From positions 62,001 through 126,000 of the forward strand of contig JBDPYZ010000001.1 of NCBI GenBank assembly GCA_047291315.1: a DNA stretch of 64,000 nt. Reading direction: 5' to 3'. How positions within the stretch are numbered: the stretch's first letter is position 1; each line of letters opens with the position of its first letter. Made by a program: the position numbers and the translations under genes. A model generated the notes under the pieces. That model was not told the DNA's origin, did not search any database, and was given only the letters and a program-made list of their open reading frames with translations. Positions 27,501 to 36,372 of this stretch are shown here, in pieces. Source of the stretch: Arsenophonus fragariae (GTDB taxonomy: Bacteria; Pseudomonadota; Gammaproteobacteria; Enterobacterales; Enterobacteriaceae).

Positions 27501-28847
27501 TTATTCCTGTGATCCGAGTTTTTTTTCTAGGTAATGAATATTGGTACCACCCTTGAAAAAATTGCTATCATCCATAATTTTTTGTTGTAATTCTATGTTA
27601 GTTTTAATGCCATCAATGATTAATTCAGATAAGGCATTTTTCATCCGAAGGATAGCAATTTCGCGGGTTTCACCGTAAGTAATCAGCTTACCAATCATAG
27701 AGTCATAGTAAGGTGGAACTGTGTAACCTGCATAAATGTGTGATTCCCAACGTATACCAAAACCGCCAGGAATATGGAGGCGAGTAATTTTACCCGGGCT
27801 TGGTAAGAAGGTATTTGCATCTTCGGCATTAATTCGACATTCTATTGCATTCCCATGAATTTTAACATTTTTTTGTTTAATAGATAGAGGTAAGCCGGAA
27901 GCGATCCTTAACTGTTCTTTAATCAGATCAACACCAGTGATCATTTCCGTCACAGGATGCTCAACTTGAATACGCGTATTCATTTCAATAAAGTAGAATT
28001 CGCCATTTTCATAAAGAAATTCGAAGGTACCGGCACCACGATAATCGATATCAAGACAAGCTTTTGCGCAGAGCTGGCCAATGCTTTTACGCATATCAAC
28101 TTTTATACCTGGCGCAGGTGCTTCTTCAACGACTTTTTGATGACGACGTTGCATTGAGCAATCACGTTCGGCCAAATAAATAGCATTGCCTTGACCGTCA
28201 GCAAGTACTTGAATTTCAATATGGCGTGGATTTTCCAGGAACTTCTCCATATAAACCATACTATTATTAAAAGCAGCTTTCGCTTCGGCGCGTGTCAGGG
28301 TAATAGCTTGTTCTAGATCACTTTCATTGAGAACAACTCGCATACCGCGGCCACCACCACCACCAGATGCTTTAATAATAACCGGGTAGCCAATTCGATT
28401 AGCAATCGTTTTATTGGTTTTTATGTCATTTATTAAAGGTCCATCTGAGCCAGGAACACAAGGAATACGGGCTTTTTTCATGGCTTCAATGGCAGAAACT
28501 TTATCTCCCATAAGTCGAATAGTTTCTGGTTTAGGGCCAAGAAATATAAAACCAGAGCGTTCCACTTTTTCAGCAAAGTCGGCATTTTCAGATAAAAAAC
28601 CATAACCAGGATGAATGCCTTCTGCGGCTGTAATTTCTGCTGCCGAGATTATTGCTGGAATATTTAGATAACTTTCAGCTGAAGCGGCTGGCCCGATACA
28701 GACAGTCTCATCAGCAAGTAATACATGTTTTAAGTCGCGATCGGCGGCAGAATGAACGGCGACAGTTTTTATTTTTAGTTCTTTACAGGCACGTAAAATG
28801 CGTAAAGCGATTTCGCCACGGTTGGCGATAACAATTTTTCTAAGCAT
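27501..28847 (-). CDS. accC: biotin carboxylase AccC
   Basis: AccC carboxylates the biotin on AccB with bicarbonate and ATP, the first half-reaction of acetyl-CoA carboxylase and the committed step of fatty-acid synthesis. The 448-residue protein is an ATP-grasp enzyme: the N-terminal domain begins MLRKIVIANRGEIALRILRA, the glycine-rich ATP loop is KASGGGGGRGMRVV (about residue 160), then KVVEEAPAPG and FIEMNTRIQVEHPVTEM with the catalytic residues. Length matches the family. It follows accB by 11 bases in an aroQ–accB–accC order. Confidence 0.98.
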   Translation of the reverse strand: MLRKIVIANRGEIALRILRACKELKIKTVAVHSAADRDLKHVLLADETVCIGPAASAESYLNIPAIISAAEITAAEGIHPGYGFLSENADFAEKVERSGFIFLGPKPETIRLMGDKVSAIEAMKKARIPCVPGSDGPLINDIKTNKTIANRIGYPVIIKASGGGGGRGMRVVLNESDLEQAITLTRAEAKAAFNNSMVYMEKFLENPRHIEIQVLADGQGNAIYLAERDCSMQRRHQKVVEEAPAPGIKVDMRKSIGQLCAKACLDIDYRGAGTFEFLYENGEFYFIEMNTRIQVEHPVTEMITGVDLIKEQLRIASGLPLSIKQKNVKIHGNAIECRINAEDANTFLPSPGKITRLHIPGGFGIRWESHIYAGYTVPPYYDSMIGKLITYGETREIAILRMKNALSELIIDGIKTNIELQQKIMDDSNFFKGGTNIHYLEKKLGSQE

Positions 28848-28858
28848 AGGATGCCTCG

Positions 28859-29332
28859 TTATTCGATGATAACCAATGGCTCGTCAAATTCAACCGCTTC
28901 TCCATTTTTCAGGAGAATTGCTTTAACTACACCTGCTTTGTCTGCTTCGATCTGATTCATCATTTTCATCGCTTCGACAATACATAAAGGATCTCCTAGC
29001 TTAACCGTTTGGCCGATTTCAACAAATGGTTTTGCTTCTGGACTTGGCGCTCGGTAGAATGTACCTACCATTGGCGAACGAACAGTATAATCACTGATTT
29101 CTGCTTTTTTCTCGTTTGTTGTTTCGGGTAAAATTTGGGTAGGTGCTACAGAGTTTGCTAAAGCCGGTTGATGCGTGGTGGGCGCTGCCATATATTGTTG
29201 TAAAGTTGGTAAATTTTGCGTGATTGTACGACTGATACGAATGGTAATTCCTTCACCTTCTGAAATTTCTAGTTCAGAAATGGCAGATTCTTCAACAAGC
29301 TCAATCAATTTTTTAATTTTACGAATGTCCAT
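28859..29332 (-). CDS. accB: biotin carboxyl carrier protein AccB
   Basis: AccB carries biotin, swinging carboxyl groups from AccC to the AccAD transferase. The 157-residue protein starts MDIRKIKKLIELVEESAIS, has a flexible Pro/Ala/Thr linker at about 45–80, and a C-terminal biotinyl domain with EAMKMMNQ. Lys123 is the biotinylation site. The thumb segment APSPEAKPFVEIGQ typical of bacterial BCCP is present. It is 17 bases after aroQ and 11 before accC. In E. coli AccB represses its own operon; no such site is visible to me here. Confidence 0.98.
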   Translation of the reverse strand: MDIRKIKKLIELVEESAISELEISEGEGITIRISRTITQNLPTLQQYMAAPTTHQPALANSVAPTQILPETTNEKKAEISDYTVRSPMVGTFYRAPSPEAKPFVEIGQTVKLGDPLCIVEAMKMMNQIEADKAGVVKAILLKNGEAVEFDEPLVIIE

Positions 29333-29349
29333 AAGTTGATTCCGGATTT

Positions 29350-29847
29350 TTATTCTTTACATTTATTAGGTTGGGGTTCATCAATGGTTTTTAATTCTTC
29401 AATACTTAATAAGAATTTAACCGCAGTTTCTAATGCAAAAATATAACCATCAGCACGAAAGCCACAGATGACGCCGTTTGCAATATCGGAGAGATAGGAG
29501 TGATGCCTGAATGGTTCACGTGTGTAAATATTAGTGAGATGGATCTCATAAAAAGGAATTGAGATGCTTAATATTGCATCTCGTAATGCAACACTAGTAT
29601 GTGTTAATGCAGCTGGGTTAATCAATATAAAGTTGACCTTCCCTTGAGCTTGATGGATTTCATTAATAAGTTCATGTTCCGCATTAGATTGAAAATGACT
29701 TAATTTAACTCCTAATTGTTTTGCTTTTTGGCTCGTTTGGTTGACAATATCCTGAAGTGTAAGAGCACCATAGAATAGTGGTTCTCTTGTCCCCAGCATA
29801 TTTAAATTTGGGCCATTTAGCAGCAAAATGTGGAAATCTTTTGCCAT
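29350..29847 (-). CDS. aroQ: type II 3-dehydroquinate dehydratase AroQ
   Basis: AroQ converts 3-dehydroquinate to 3-dehydroshikimate in the shikimate pathway. The chosen start at 29847 (MAKDFHILLLNGPNLNMLG) follows a GGAGAT ribosome site and gives 165 residues; the frame opens 14 codons earlier. Catalytic features are visible: the mobile-loop arginine and tyrosine in GTREPLFYG, INPAALTHTSVALRDA, and the histidine in EIHLTNIYTREPFRHHS. The C-terminus is about 15 residues longer than the common 150-residue form. E. coli uses the unrelated type I enzyme AroD, but aroQ before accBC is common in other Enterobacterales. Confidence 0.95.
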   Translation of the reverse strand: MAKDFHILLLNGPNLNMLGTREPLFYGALTLQDIVNQTSQKAKQLGVKLSHFQSNAEHELINEIHQAQGKVNFILINPAALTHTSVALRDAILSISIPFYEIHLTNIYTREPFRHHSYLSDIANGVICGFRADGYIFALETAVKFLLSIEELKTIDEPQPNKCKE

Positions 29848-30032
29848 TTTGCGGGTATCTCCGACTGATAATTGATAATTTGACAACATAAACTCTATGT
29901 TAATAGTTTGTCATCTTTTTCTCATAATGAAAACGTTTATTTTGACGACAAAGAGCGATATTATAAATATTTCATAGCAATTAGCCGCAAAATTTTAGTC
30001 TAATCAGCAAAGTTGTTTCGAATATTAAAAAT

Positions 30033-30968
30033 TTAACGTATTTTTACTAGTGTATGGCCAGTGATTTGGTTGCTGATTAATTTATCAGCTAATCAATCAC
30101 TTTTTCTAAAAGGATCTTTGTTGTTGTTAATTGATAAAAACTATCGGGTAATAAATTGGCTAACCGTTGCCATATCTGTCGGCGTTTTATCATTGGAACC
30201 ATCACAGAGTCGATCCCTTGCAATCGCACATTGCGCAGAGTAAAAGGCATCACTGTTGTTGATAACATAATCTCAGCAGCTACACTACCTGAATAGCACA
30301 TTTGCGAAATAACGGTTGCTAATATATTGCCGTCAACGGTATCAATAGCCCCTGCCTAACGTAAGGGTGAGGTATTGCTGTAAACTCTTTACTTAGCAAG
30401 ACTTGTTTAGCGCCAAGAGTCTTTAAATGATCGATATTATTTTCTCGACCAATTACTGCTGTTACGGAATAGCCAAGTTTAGCGAGAAGTAGCATTGCGG
30501 TACTGCCGACACTACCACTGGAACCTGTCACAAGAATGTTGACTTTATCAATGGTTACTCCGTTTTTTTCAGAAGCCATTATACAGAGCATAGCGGTAAA
30601 ACTAGCAGTGCCAATTATCATGGCTTGTCGCATCGTCATTTTGTTAGGAATAGTGGCACTCACGCTTGTTTTGCTAATCCACCACAATAGTTTTCACCAA
30701 CACCCCAACCAGTCAGTAAAACTTGTTGGCCGGCTTAAAATTTTGAATCTGTTGAAGATTTAACAATACTCGCAAAATCCATACCTGGTACCATCAGGAA
30801 TTGGCGGATAATTTTTTCTTTACCTGTAATAGCTAAAGCATCTTTGTAGTTTAGTATAGACCAATAAATATCTATGATAACGTCTTCAGAGGGTAAAAGT
30901 GTATCGTCGATCGATTTTATACTGGTTTTTAATACTTGATTTTTTTGTTCTAATAGCAGCCCTTTCAT
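30033..30968 (-). pseudogene. acuI: acrylyl-CoA reductase AcuI/YhdH, broken
   Basis: AcuI is a zinc-less medium-chain dehydrogenase that reduces acrylyl-CoA with NADPH. The start at 30968 reads MKGLLLEQKNQVLKTSIKS, with SILNYKDALAITGK and MVPGMDFASIV, then a stop near 30735. The middle lies at 30319–30687 in another frame: RQAMIIGTASFTAMLC and TGSSGSVGSTAMLLLAKLG. A gap follows around 30310–30360, then STTVMPFTLRNVRLQGIDSV and, in a further frame, the C-terminus NQITGHTLVKIR. At least three breaks are present. Relatives have csrD next, but that gene is absent here. Confidence 0.92.
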
Positions 30969-31587
30969 AATTTATGGCCTTTGAATTTATATGAAGGATG
31001 TTTCAGTATAAAGTTGTTTTCGTTATTTCGGATGGGATAAAAGTCTTAATGATAAATAAATTGTAAATATGGTTTTTTTACTAGCGTCAATAGGGAGTTA
31101 TCAGGCAGAATATCGGTTTATTAGTAGTAAAAAAAATTTTTTTCTTCTATAAATAATAACGTGCAGAATTAATTCTTGCATTTAAATTATTTTTTGTGGT
31201 TACTTTAATGAATTATTAACATGGAAGGTTTTTATACTTTAAGGTAATATTAAAAAGTGAATTGACCTTGCTTTGAAGCATATGTCAACTAATAATTATG
31301 TAACGTCATACAAACTTAATAGAGTGATATATTTTAATGTAAAATAGTTAATTTTCTTGTTAGAAAGTTTTATATTAAATGAATTAAGTGATTTTTATGA
31401 GGGTATTGTTTACTTTATACTGTAATCAATTATAGAAAATAAGCAGTAGTAACGGTTTTTTGTATTGTAAAAAAAATTGGCCACTTTTTATTGAAGTAAT
31501 TTAATTAACACCTTGTCGTTGCTTCATGTGGTTAGTAAAGTAGACAGATTTTCATTCGTTTTCAGCTTGCAGGATTATCCTTTCGTT
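30969..31587. other. acuI–mreB gap where csrD is expected
   Basis: About 600 AT-rich bases separate the acuI remnant from mreB. In E. coli csrD lies here. I found no readable CsrD fragment in any frame, so the gene is completely deleted. The mreB promoter must lie within this stretch. Confidence 0.6.
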
Positions 31588-32631
31588 ATGTTTAAAAAAA
31601 TTCGTGGCATGTTTTCCAACGACTTGTCTATTGATTTGGGTACTGCCAATACTCTCATATATGTCAAAGGGCAAGGTATTGTGTTAGACGAACCGTCAGT
31701 TGTCGCTATTCGTCAAGATCGCGCAGGCTCACCTAAGAGCGTTGCTGCAGTAGGTCATGAAGCAAAACAGATGCTAGGCCGGACGCCGGGTAATATCGCG
31801 GCTATTCGACCAATGAAAGATGGCGTGATTGCTGACTTTTATGTTACTGAAAAAATGTTACAGTATTTTATCAAACAAGTTCATAGCAATAGCTTTATGC
31901 GCCCAAGCCCACGTGTTTTAGTTTGTGTGCCTGTTGGCGCGACCCAGGTAGAACGTCGTGCAATCCGAGAGTCGGCACTTAGTGCTGGCGCACGCGAGGT
32001 TTTCTTAATAGAAGAGCCAATGTCGGCTGCAATTGGTGCTGGTTTGCCTGTTTCCGAAGCAACCGGTTCAATGGTTGTTGATATTGGTGGTGGAACGACA
32101 GAAGTTGCTGTTATTTCATTGGATGGTGTTGTTTATTCATCATCGGTACGTATCGGCGGTGACCGGTTTGATGAAGCGATCATTAATTATGTTCGTCGTA
32201 ATTATGGTTCATTAATTGGTGAAGCAACTGCTGAGCGGATTAAACACGAAATCGGTTCGGCCTATCCTACAGATCAAGTATACGAAATCGAAGTGCGCGG
32301 CCGTAATTTGGCTGAAGGCGTACCACGTGGTTTTACCCTTAATTCGAATGAAATACTTGAGGCATTACAGGAACCTTTAACCGGTATTGTTAGTGCCGTT
32401 ATGTTGGCTTTGGAACAATGTCCACCAGAATTAGCTTCTGATATCTCTGAACGAGGTATGGTGTTAACCGGCGGTGGTGCGTTGTTGTGTAATTTGGATC
32501 GTCTTTTAATGGAAGAAACAGGCATTCCCGTTATTGTTGCTGAAGATCCGCTAACTTGCGTTGCACGTGGTGGTGGTAAGGCATTGGAAATGATCGACAT
32601 GCATGGTGGTGATCTGTTTAGTGATGACTAG
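31588..32631 (+). CDS. mreB: rod-shape actin homologue MreB
   Basis: MreB forms membrane-bound filaments that guide the elongasome and set rod shape. The start at 31588 (MFKKIRGMFSNDLSIDLGT) gives 347 residues, as in E. coli; the open frame reaches 25 codons further up to a TTG, without support. Actin-fold nucleotide motifs are clear: LSIDLGTANTLIYV (phosphate 1), VVDIGGGTTEVAVI (phosphate 2) and GMVLTGGGALLCNLDR (adenosine). The N-terminal amphipathic helix is present. It is followed by mreC and mreD, with a hairpin between mreB and mreC. Confidence 0.98.
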   Translation: MFKKIRGMFSNDLSIDLGTANTLIYVKGQGIVLDEPSVVAIRQDRAGSPKSVAAVGHEAKQMLGRTPGNIAAIRPMKDGVIADFYVTEKMLQYFIKQVHSNSFMRPSPRVLVCVPVGATQVERRAIRESALSAGAREVFLIEEPMSAAIGAGLPVSEATGSMVVDIGGGTTEVAVISLDGVVYSSSVRIGGDRFDEAIINYVRRNYGSLIGEATAERIKHEIGSAYPTDQVYEIEVRGRNLAEGVPRGFTLNSNEILEALQEPLTGIVSAVMLALEQCPPELASDISERGMVLTGGGALLCNLDRLLMEETGIPVIVAEDPLTCVARGGGKALEMIDMHGGDLFSDD

Positions 32632-32646
32632 AAGTTAGCCAATATG

Positions 32647-32677
32647 AAGGAGGAACTTAAGGATGGCGCTCCTCCTT
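32647..32677 (+). terminator. hairpin between mreB and mreC
   Basis: AAGGAGGA and TCCTCCTT form a perfect 8-base stem with a 15-base loop just after mreB. There is only a weak T-rich tail (ACTTACTTTA), so it is probably a partial terminator or a stem that protects the mreB transcript. Confidence 0.55.
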
Positions 32678-32736
32678 ACTTACTTTATGTATAGCGATGT
32701 TAATGTTTAACGTTTATTTTTTTATCAAAATAACTC

Positions 32737-33816
32737 ATGAAGCCGATCTTTAGTCGAGGGCCGTCCCTACAATTACGTATTATTATTGCGATCATTGTTG
32801 CAATCGCGCTGGTTGCTTTTGATCGTCAGTTTGATACTTTTAATAAAATACGTAGTTACTTAGATACGGCTGTTAGTCCTTTCTATTTTTTGGCAAGTGG
32901 TCCGCGAGAACTGCTTGATAATATTTCAGATGCACTGGCGAGAAGAGATCAACTTCTTTTTGAAAATAAAGCATTGAAGAAAGAACTCTTACTAAAAAAA
33001 GCAGATAATTTATTGCTTGAACAACTTAAACAGGAAAACGCTAGATTACGTGAGCTGTTGGGTTCACCTCTACGTCAGGATGAACACATGATGGTTACTC
33101 AAGTGCTCTCAGGCGCGAATACGCCTTATCGAGATCAAATTGTGATTGATAAAGGTTCACATGATGGTGTTTATGAAGGCCAGCCTGTTATTAGTGATAA
33201 AGGTGTTGTTGGGCAGGTTATCGCAGTGAGCCAGTTTAATAGCCGTGTTTTACTGATTTGCGACACAACCCATGCATTACCTATACAAGTATTACGTAAT
33301 GATATTCGGGTTATTGCAGCAGGTACAGGATGTAGTGATGATCTTCAACTTGAATCTTTACCAGACAATATTGATATACGTATTGGTGATGTGATAGTCA
33401 CTTCTGGTTTAGGGGGGCGTTTTCCCGAAGGTTATCCAGTTGCGATTGTTTCTTCTGTAAAACATGATCCCCAGCGCGCTTATACGATTATTCATGCACG
33501 GCCTACTGCAGATTTACAAAGACTACGTTATCTCTTATTGCTATGGGGAAATTCTAGCGATCTTTCTCATTCTTTACCATCAGAAGTATATCGAGCAGCA
33601 AATGAGCGTTTAATGAAGATCCTGCCCCAGGTGCTTCCTAGCCCAAACGAGTTTCAAGGGCCACAGCTATCATCAACAGAAACGAAAAAAATGTATAGCA
33701 ACCTTCTTTGGTCGCTCAATAGGAATTGCTACCGTGAAATCAAGGCAACTAAAGGAAATATAGAATGGATCAATACCGTGGTAATGGGCGGTGGATCATT
33801 TGGCTGTCCTTTCTAA
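32737..33816 (+). CDS. mreC: rod-shape protein MreC
   Basis: MreC is a bitopic protein whose periplasmic domain activates PBP2–RodA in cell-wall elongation. The 359-residue protein has one membrane helix at about 13–30 (LRIIIAIIVAIALVAF), a coiled coil at about 65–110 rich in Leu, Lys and Glu, and the two-barrel MreC domain with GVVGQVIAVSQFNSRVLLI and TSGLGGRFPEGYPVA. The last 30 or so residues (from about NRNCYREIK) are unlike relatives and run 52 bases into mreD, as if a late frameshift removed the normal stop. The core is complete, so the protein is probably active. Confidence 0.95.
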   Translation: MKPIFSRGPSLQLRIIIAIIVAIALVAFDRQFDTFNKIRSYLDTAVSPFYFLASGPRELLDNISDALARRDQLLFENKALKKELLLKKADNLLLEQLKQENARLRELLGSPLRQDEHMMVTQVLSGANTPYRDQIVIDKGSHDGVYEGQPVISDKGVVGQVIAVSQFNSRVLLICDTTHALPIQVLRNDIRVIAAGTGCSDDLQLESLPDNIDIRIGDVIVTSGLGGRFPEGYPVAIVSSVKHDPQRAYTIIHARPTADLQRLRYLLLLWGNSSDLSHSLPSEVYRAANERLMKILPQVLPSPNEFQGPQLSSTETKKMYSNLLWSLNRNCYREIKATKGNIEWINTVVMGGGSFGCPF

Positions 33817-34253
33817 TTGCAATAATTCTGGAGCAAATGCCCTGGCCTGAACAGTTTATTTATTATCGGCCCACATGGTTAGTATTAATTTTAATTTATT
33901 GGGTTATGGCTTTGCCGCATCGAGTTAGTGTAGGCACGGGATTTTTTTTTGGCATCTTAATGGATTTGATCCAAGGTTCAGCACTTGGTGTACATGCATT
34001 AGCTTATAGTATGATTTGTTATTTAGTCTCCTATAAACATCAGCTTCTTCGTAATATGGCGTTGTGGCAACAATCGCTTGTTATTGCTGGATTATCAGTG
34101 GTTATGAATTTTACGATATTCTGGGCAGAGTTTCTTTCTTCTCTTGTATTATTTCACACTGAAATATTCTGGAATTGTTTGATTAATGCCATTTTGTGGC
34201 CCTGGATGTTTTTATTATTGCGCAAAGTTCGACGCCAGTTTTTAGTTCGTTAA
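33765..34253 (+). CDS. mreD: rod-shape protein MreD
   Basis: MreD is an integral inner-membrane partner of MreC in the elongasome. The 162-residue protein starts MDQYRGNGRWIIWLSFL and has about five membrane helices. Family stretches are LPHRVSVGTGFFFGILMDL and WPWMFLLLRKVRRQF. Length equals E. coli MreD (162). Its start lies inside the extended mreC frame (52-base overlap), whereas the two normally just abut; translational coupling is likely. It is intact. Confidence 0.96.
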   Translation: MDQYRGNGRWIIWLSFLIAIILEQMPWPEQFIYYRPTWLVLILIYWVMALPHRVSVGTGFFFGILMDLIQGSALGVHALAYSMICYLVSYKHQLLRNMALWQQSLVIAGLSVVMNFTIFWAEFLSSLVLFHTEIFWNCLINAILWPWMFLLLRKVRRQFLVR

Positions 34254-34299
34254 AAATGGGCAGACAATTGTCTATTTTTTCTGAGAGTTTTTTCTGGGG

Positions 34300-34871
34300 T
34301 AAATAGAATTTATTTAGCGTCAGCTTCGCCAAGAAGGCGTAAGTTAATTGAACAGCTAGGGTGTCTATTTGAAATTATTTTCCCTGAGATAACTGAATTA
34401 TGGTGTGATGGAGAAACACCGAGTGAGTATTTTATTCGCTTAGCATGTGAAAAATCTTAAGCTGGTGTTGATATGGCAGCGAAACCATATCCGGTATTGG
34501 GTGCGGATACTATTGTTGTAAGTGACGGAAATATTTTACATGCTGCGCAAATACTAAGACAACTTTCAGACAAAACACATCAAGTGATGACTGCAATTGC
34601 GTTCTCAGATAAGCAAAAGACATTGTATGATTTAATTTTCACCCAAGTGACATTGCGACAATTAACAAATAAAGAAATCGATCAATATATCTTATCCGGT
34701 GAATCTATGGATAAGGCGAGAACTTATGCTATCCAGGGTAAAGGCGGCTGTTTTGTTAGGTGGATTGTTGGAAGTTATCACGCCTTAGTTGGTTTACCAT
34801 TAGTTGAAAAAGATGAATTATTGACCAAATTTCTAGCATTAAATAATAGAAAGGAGAACTATGGTAGCTGA
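34300..34871 (+). pseudogene. yhdE: Maf-like nucleotide pyrophosphatase YhdE, broken
   Basis: YhdE (Maf family) hydrolyses dTTP and UTP as a house-cleaning pyrophosphatase. The frame reads RIYLASASPRRRKLIEQLG from about 34307, then EYFIRLACEKS and an ochre stop at 34458. It continues in the same frame with VLGADTIVVSDGN, GKGGCFVRWIVGSYHALVGLPL and ends at 34871. About seven residues are missing after VSDGNILH. No good start codon is left at the front. The stop overlaps the start of rng. A late product from an internal ATG (34473) would lack the SPRR substrate motif. Confidence 0.9.
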
Positions 34872-36348
34872 ACTATTAGTCAATGTAACATCTTCTGAAA
34901 CGCGGGTGGCTTATATTGATGATGGCGTGTTACAAGAAATTCATATTGAGCGTGAAGCTAAAAGAGGCATTGTAGGCAATATTTACAAAGGTCGTGTGAG
35001 TCGAATCTTGCCCGGTATGCAGGCGGCCTTTGTTGATATTGGCTTGGAAAAATCTGCTTTTCTTCATGCCTCTGATATTATGCCTTATACCGAATGCATT
35101 GCCGGTGATGAACAAAAAAACTTTCATGTACTTGATATTGGCGAACTGGTTCGGCAAGGGCAAGATATTATGGTACAGGTGGTTAAAGATCCGTTTGGAA
35201 CAAAAGGTGCTCGTTTAACAACGGATATCACATTGCCATCGCGTTATCTAGTTTTTATGCCGGGCGCTTTTCATATCGGCGTATCCCAACGCATTGAAGG
35301 TGAAGAAGAACGGGAACGTTTGAAAAGTATTGTTGAACTATTTTGTGATAAAAATGGTGGCTTCATTATTCGTACTGCGGCAGAAGGGGTCGGTGATGAT
35401 GAATTGGCTCAAGATGCAGCCTTCTTAAAGCGTTTATGGACTAAAATTGTTGAACGTAAAAAACGGGATAAGACCCGTATGCAGATTTATGGTGAACTGG
35501 CTTTAGCACATCGTATTATTCGTGATTTTGCTGGTGCTTCATTAGATCGGATCCGTGTTGATTCAAAACTGACTTTTGTTTCATTAAAAGATTTTATTGA
35601 TGAATATGTGCCCGAAATGACAGTAAAACTTGAACTGTATCAAGGGCCATTACTAATATTAGATGTCTATGATGTTGAGAAAGAGATTCAACGTGCTTTA
35701 GAACGGAAGGTTGAATTAAAATCAGGTGGCTATCTTATTATTGATCAAACTGAAGCAATGACCACTATTGATATTAATACAGGTGCTTTTGTTGGTCACC
35801 GTAACCTGGAAGAGACCATTTTTAATACCAATATTGAAGCGTCACAAGCCATAGCGAGACAGCTAAGGTTACGCAACTTGGGCGGTATTATTATTATCGA
35901 TTTTATTGATATGCTTGATCCTGAACATCGTCGAAGTGTTTTGGCATCGTTGGAGCAATCATTATTGAAAGATCGAGTTAAAACCACCATTAATGGTTTT
36001 TCTCAACTAGGATTGGTAGAGATGACACGCAAAAGAACGCGTGAAAGCCTTGAACATGTTCTATGTGATGAATGCCCAACTTGCCAGGGTAGAAGAACAG
36101 TAAAATCGGTAGAAACAGTCTGTTATGAAATTTTACGGGAAATTGTTCGTATAAATGGTACCATCGATACCGATCATTTCTTAGTTTATGCTTCAGCCGC
36201 GGTTGTAGAGGCATTAAATGGTGATGAATCTCATATCTTGGCAGAAGTAGAAATTTTTGTTGGCAAATCTGTCAAAGTCCAAATTGAGTCACTGTATAGT
36301 CAGGAACAGTTTGATGTCGTTATGATAGCGGCTAGATTGCCATTATAG
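34861..36348 (+). CDS. rng: ribonuclease G
   Basis: RNase G matures the 5' end of 16S rRNA and trims some mRNAs. The 495-residue protein has an S1-like RNA-binding domain interrupted as in the RNase E/G family (GIVGNIYKGRVSRILPGMQAAFVDIG), the DNase I-like catalytic region with the metal aspartates in TTIDINTGAF and IIIIDFIDML, and the zinc-link cysteines DECPTCQGR. It lacks the long C-terminal scaffold of RNase E. Ribosome site AAGGAG precedes ATG 34861, which overlaps the dead maf gene. Length is near E. coli Rng (489). Confidence 0.98.
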   Translation: MVAELLVNVTSSETRVAYIDDGVLQEIHIEREAKRGIVGNIYKGRVSRILPGMQAAFVDIGLEKSAFLHASDIMPYTECIAGDEQKNFHVLDIGELVRQGQDIMVQVVKDPFGTKGARLTTDITLPSRYLVFMPGAFHIGVSQRIEGEEERERLKSIVELFCDKNGGFIIRTAAEGVGDDELAQDAAFLKRLWTKIVERKKRDKTRMQIYGELALAHRIIRDFAGASLDRIRVDSKLTFVSLKDFIDEYVPEMTVKLELYQGPLLILDVYDVEKEIQRALERKVELKSGGYLIIDQTEAMTTIDINTGAFVGHRNLEETIFNTNIEASQAIARQLRLRNLGGIIIIDFIDMLDPEHRRSVLASLEQSLLKDRVKTTINGFSQLGLVEMTRKRTRESLEHVLCDECPTCQGRRTVKSVETVCYEILREIVRINGTIDTDHFLVYASAAVVEALNGDESHILAEVEIFVGKSVKVQIESLYSQEQFDVVMIAARLPL

Positions 36349-36372
36349 TAACTTTTGGGGAAGGAGAGATGG

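Noticed and set aside
34473..34871. Short functional Maf protein from an internal ATG
   Set aside because: It would lack the SPRR substrate motif and the first strand of the fold, and has a deletion after VSDGN.
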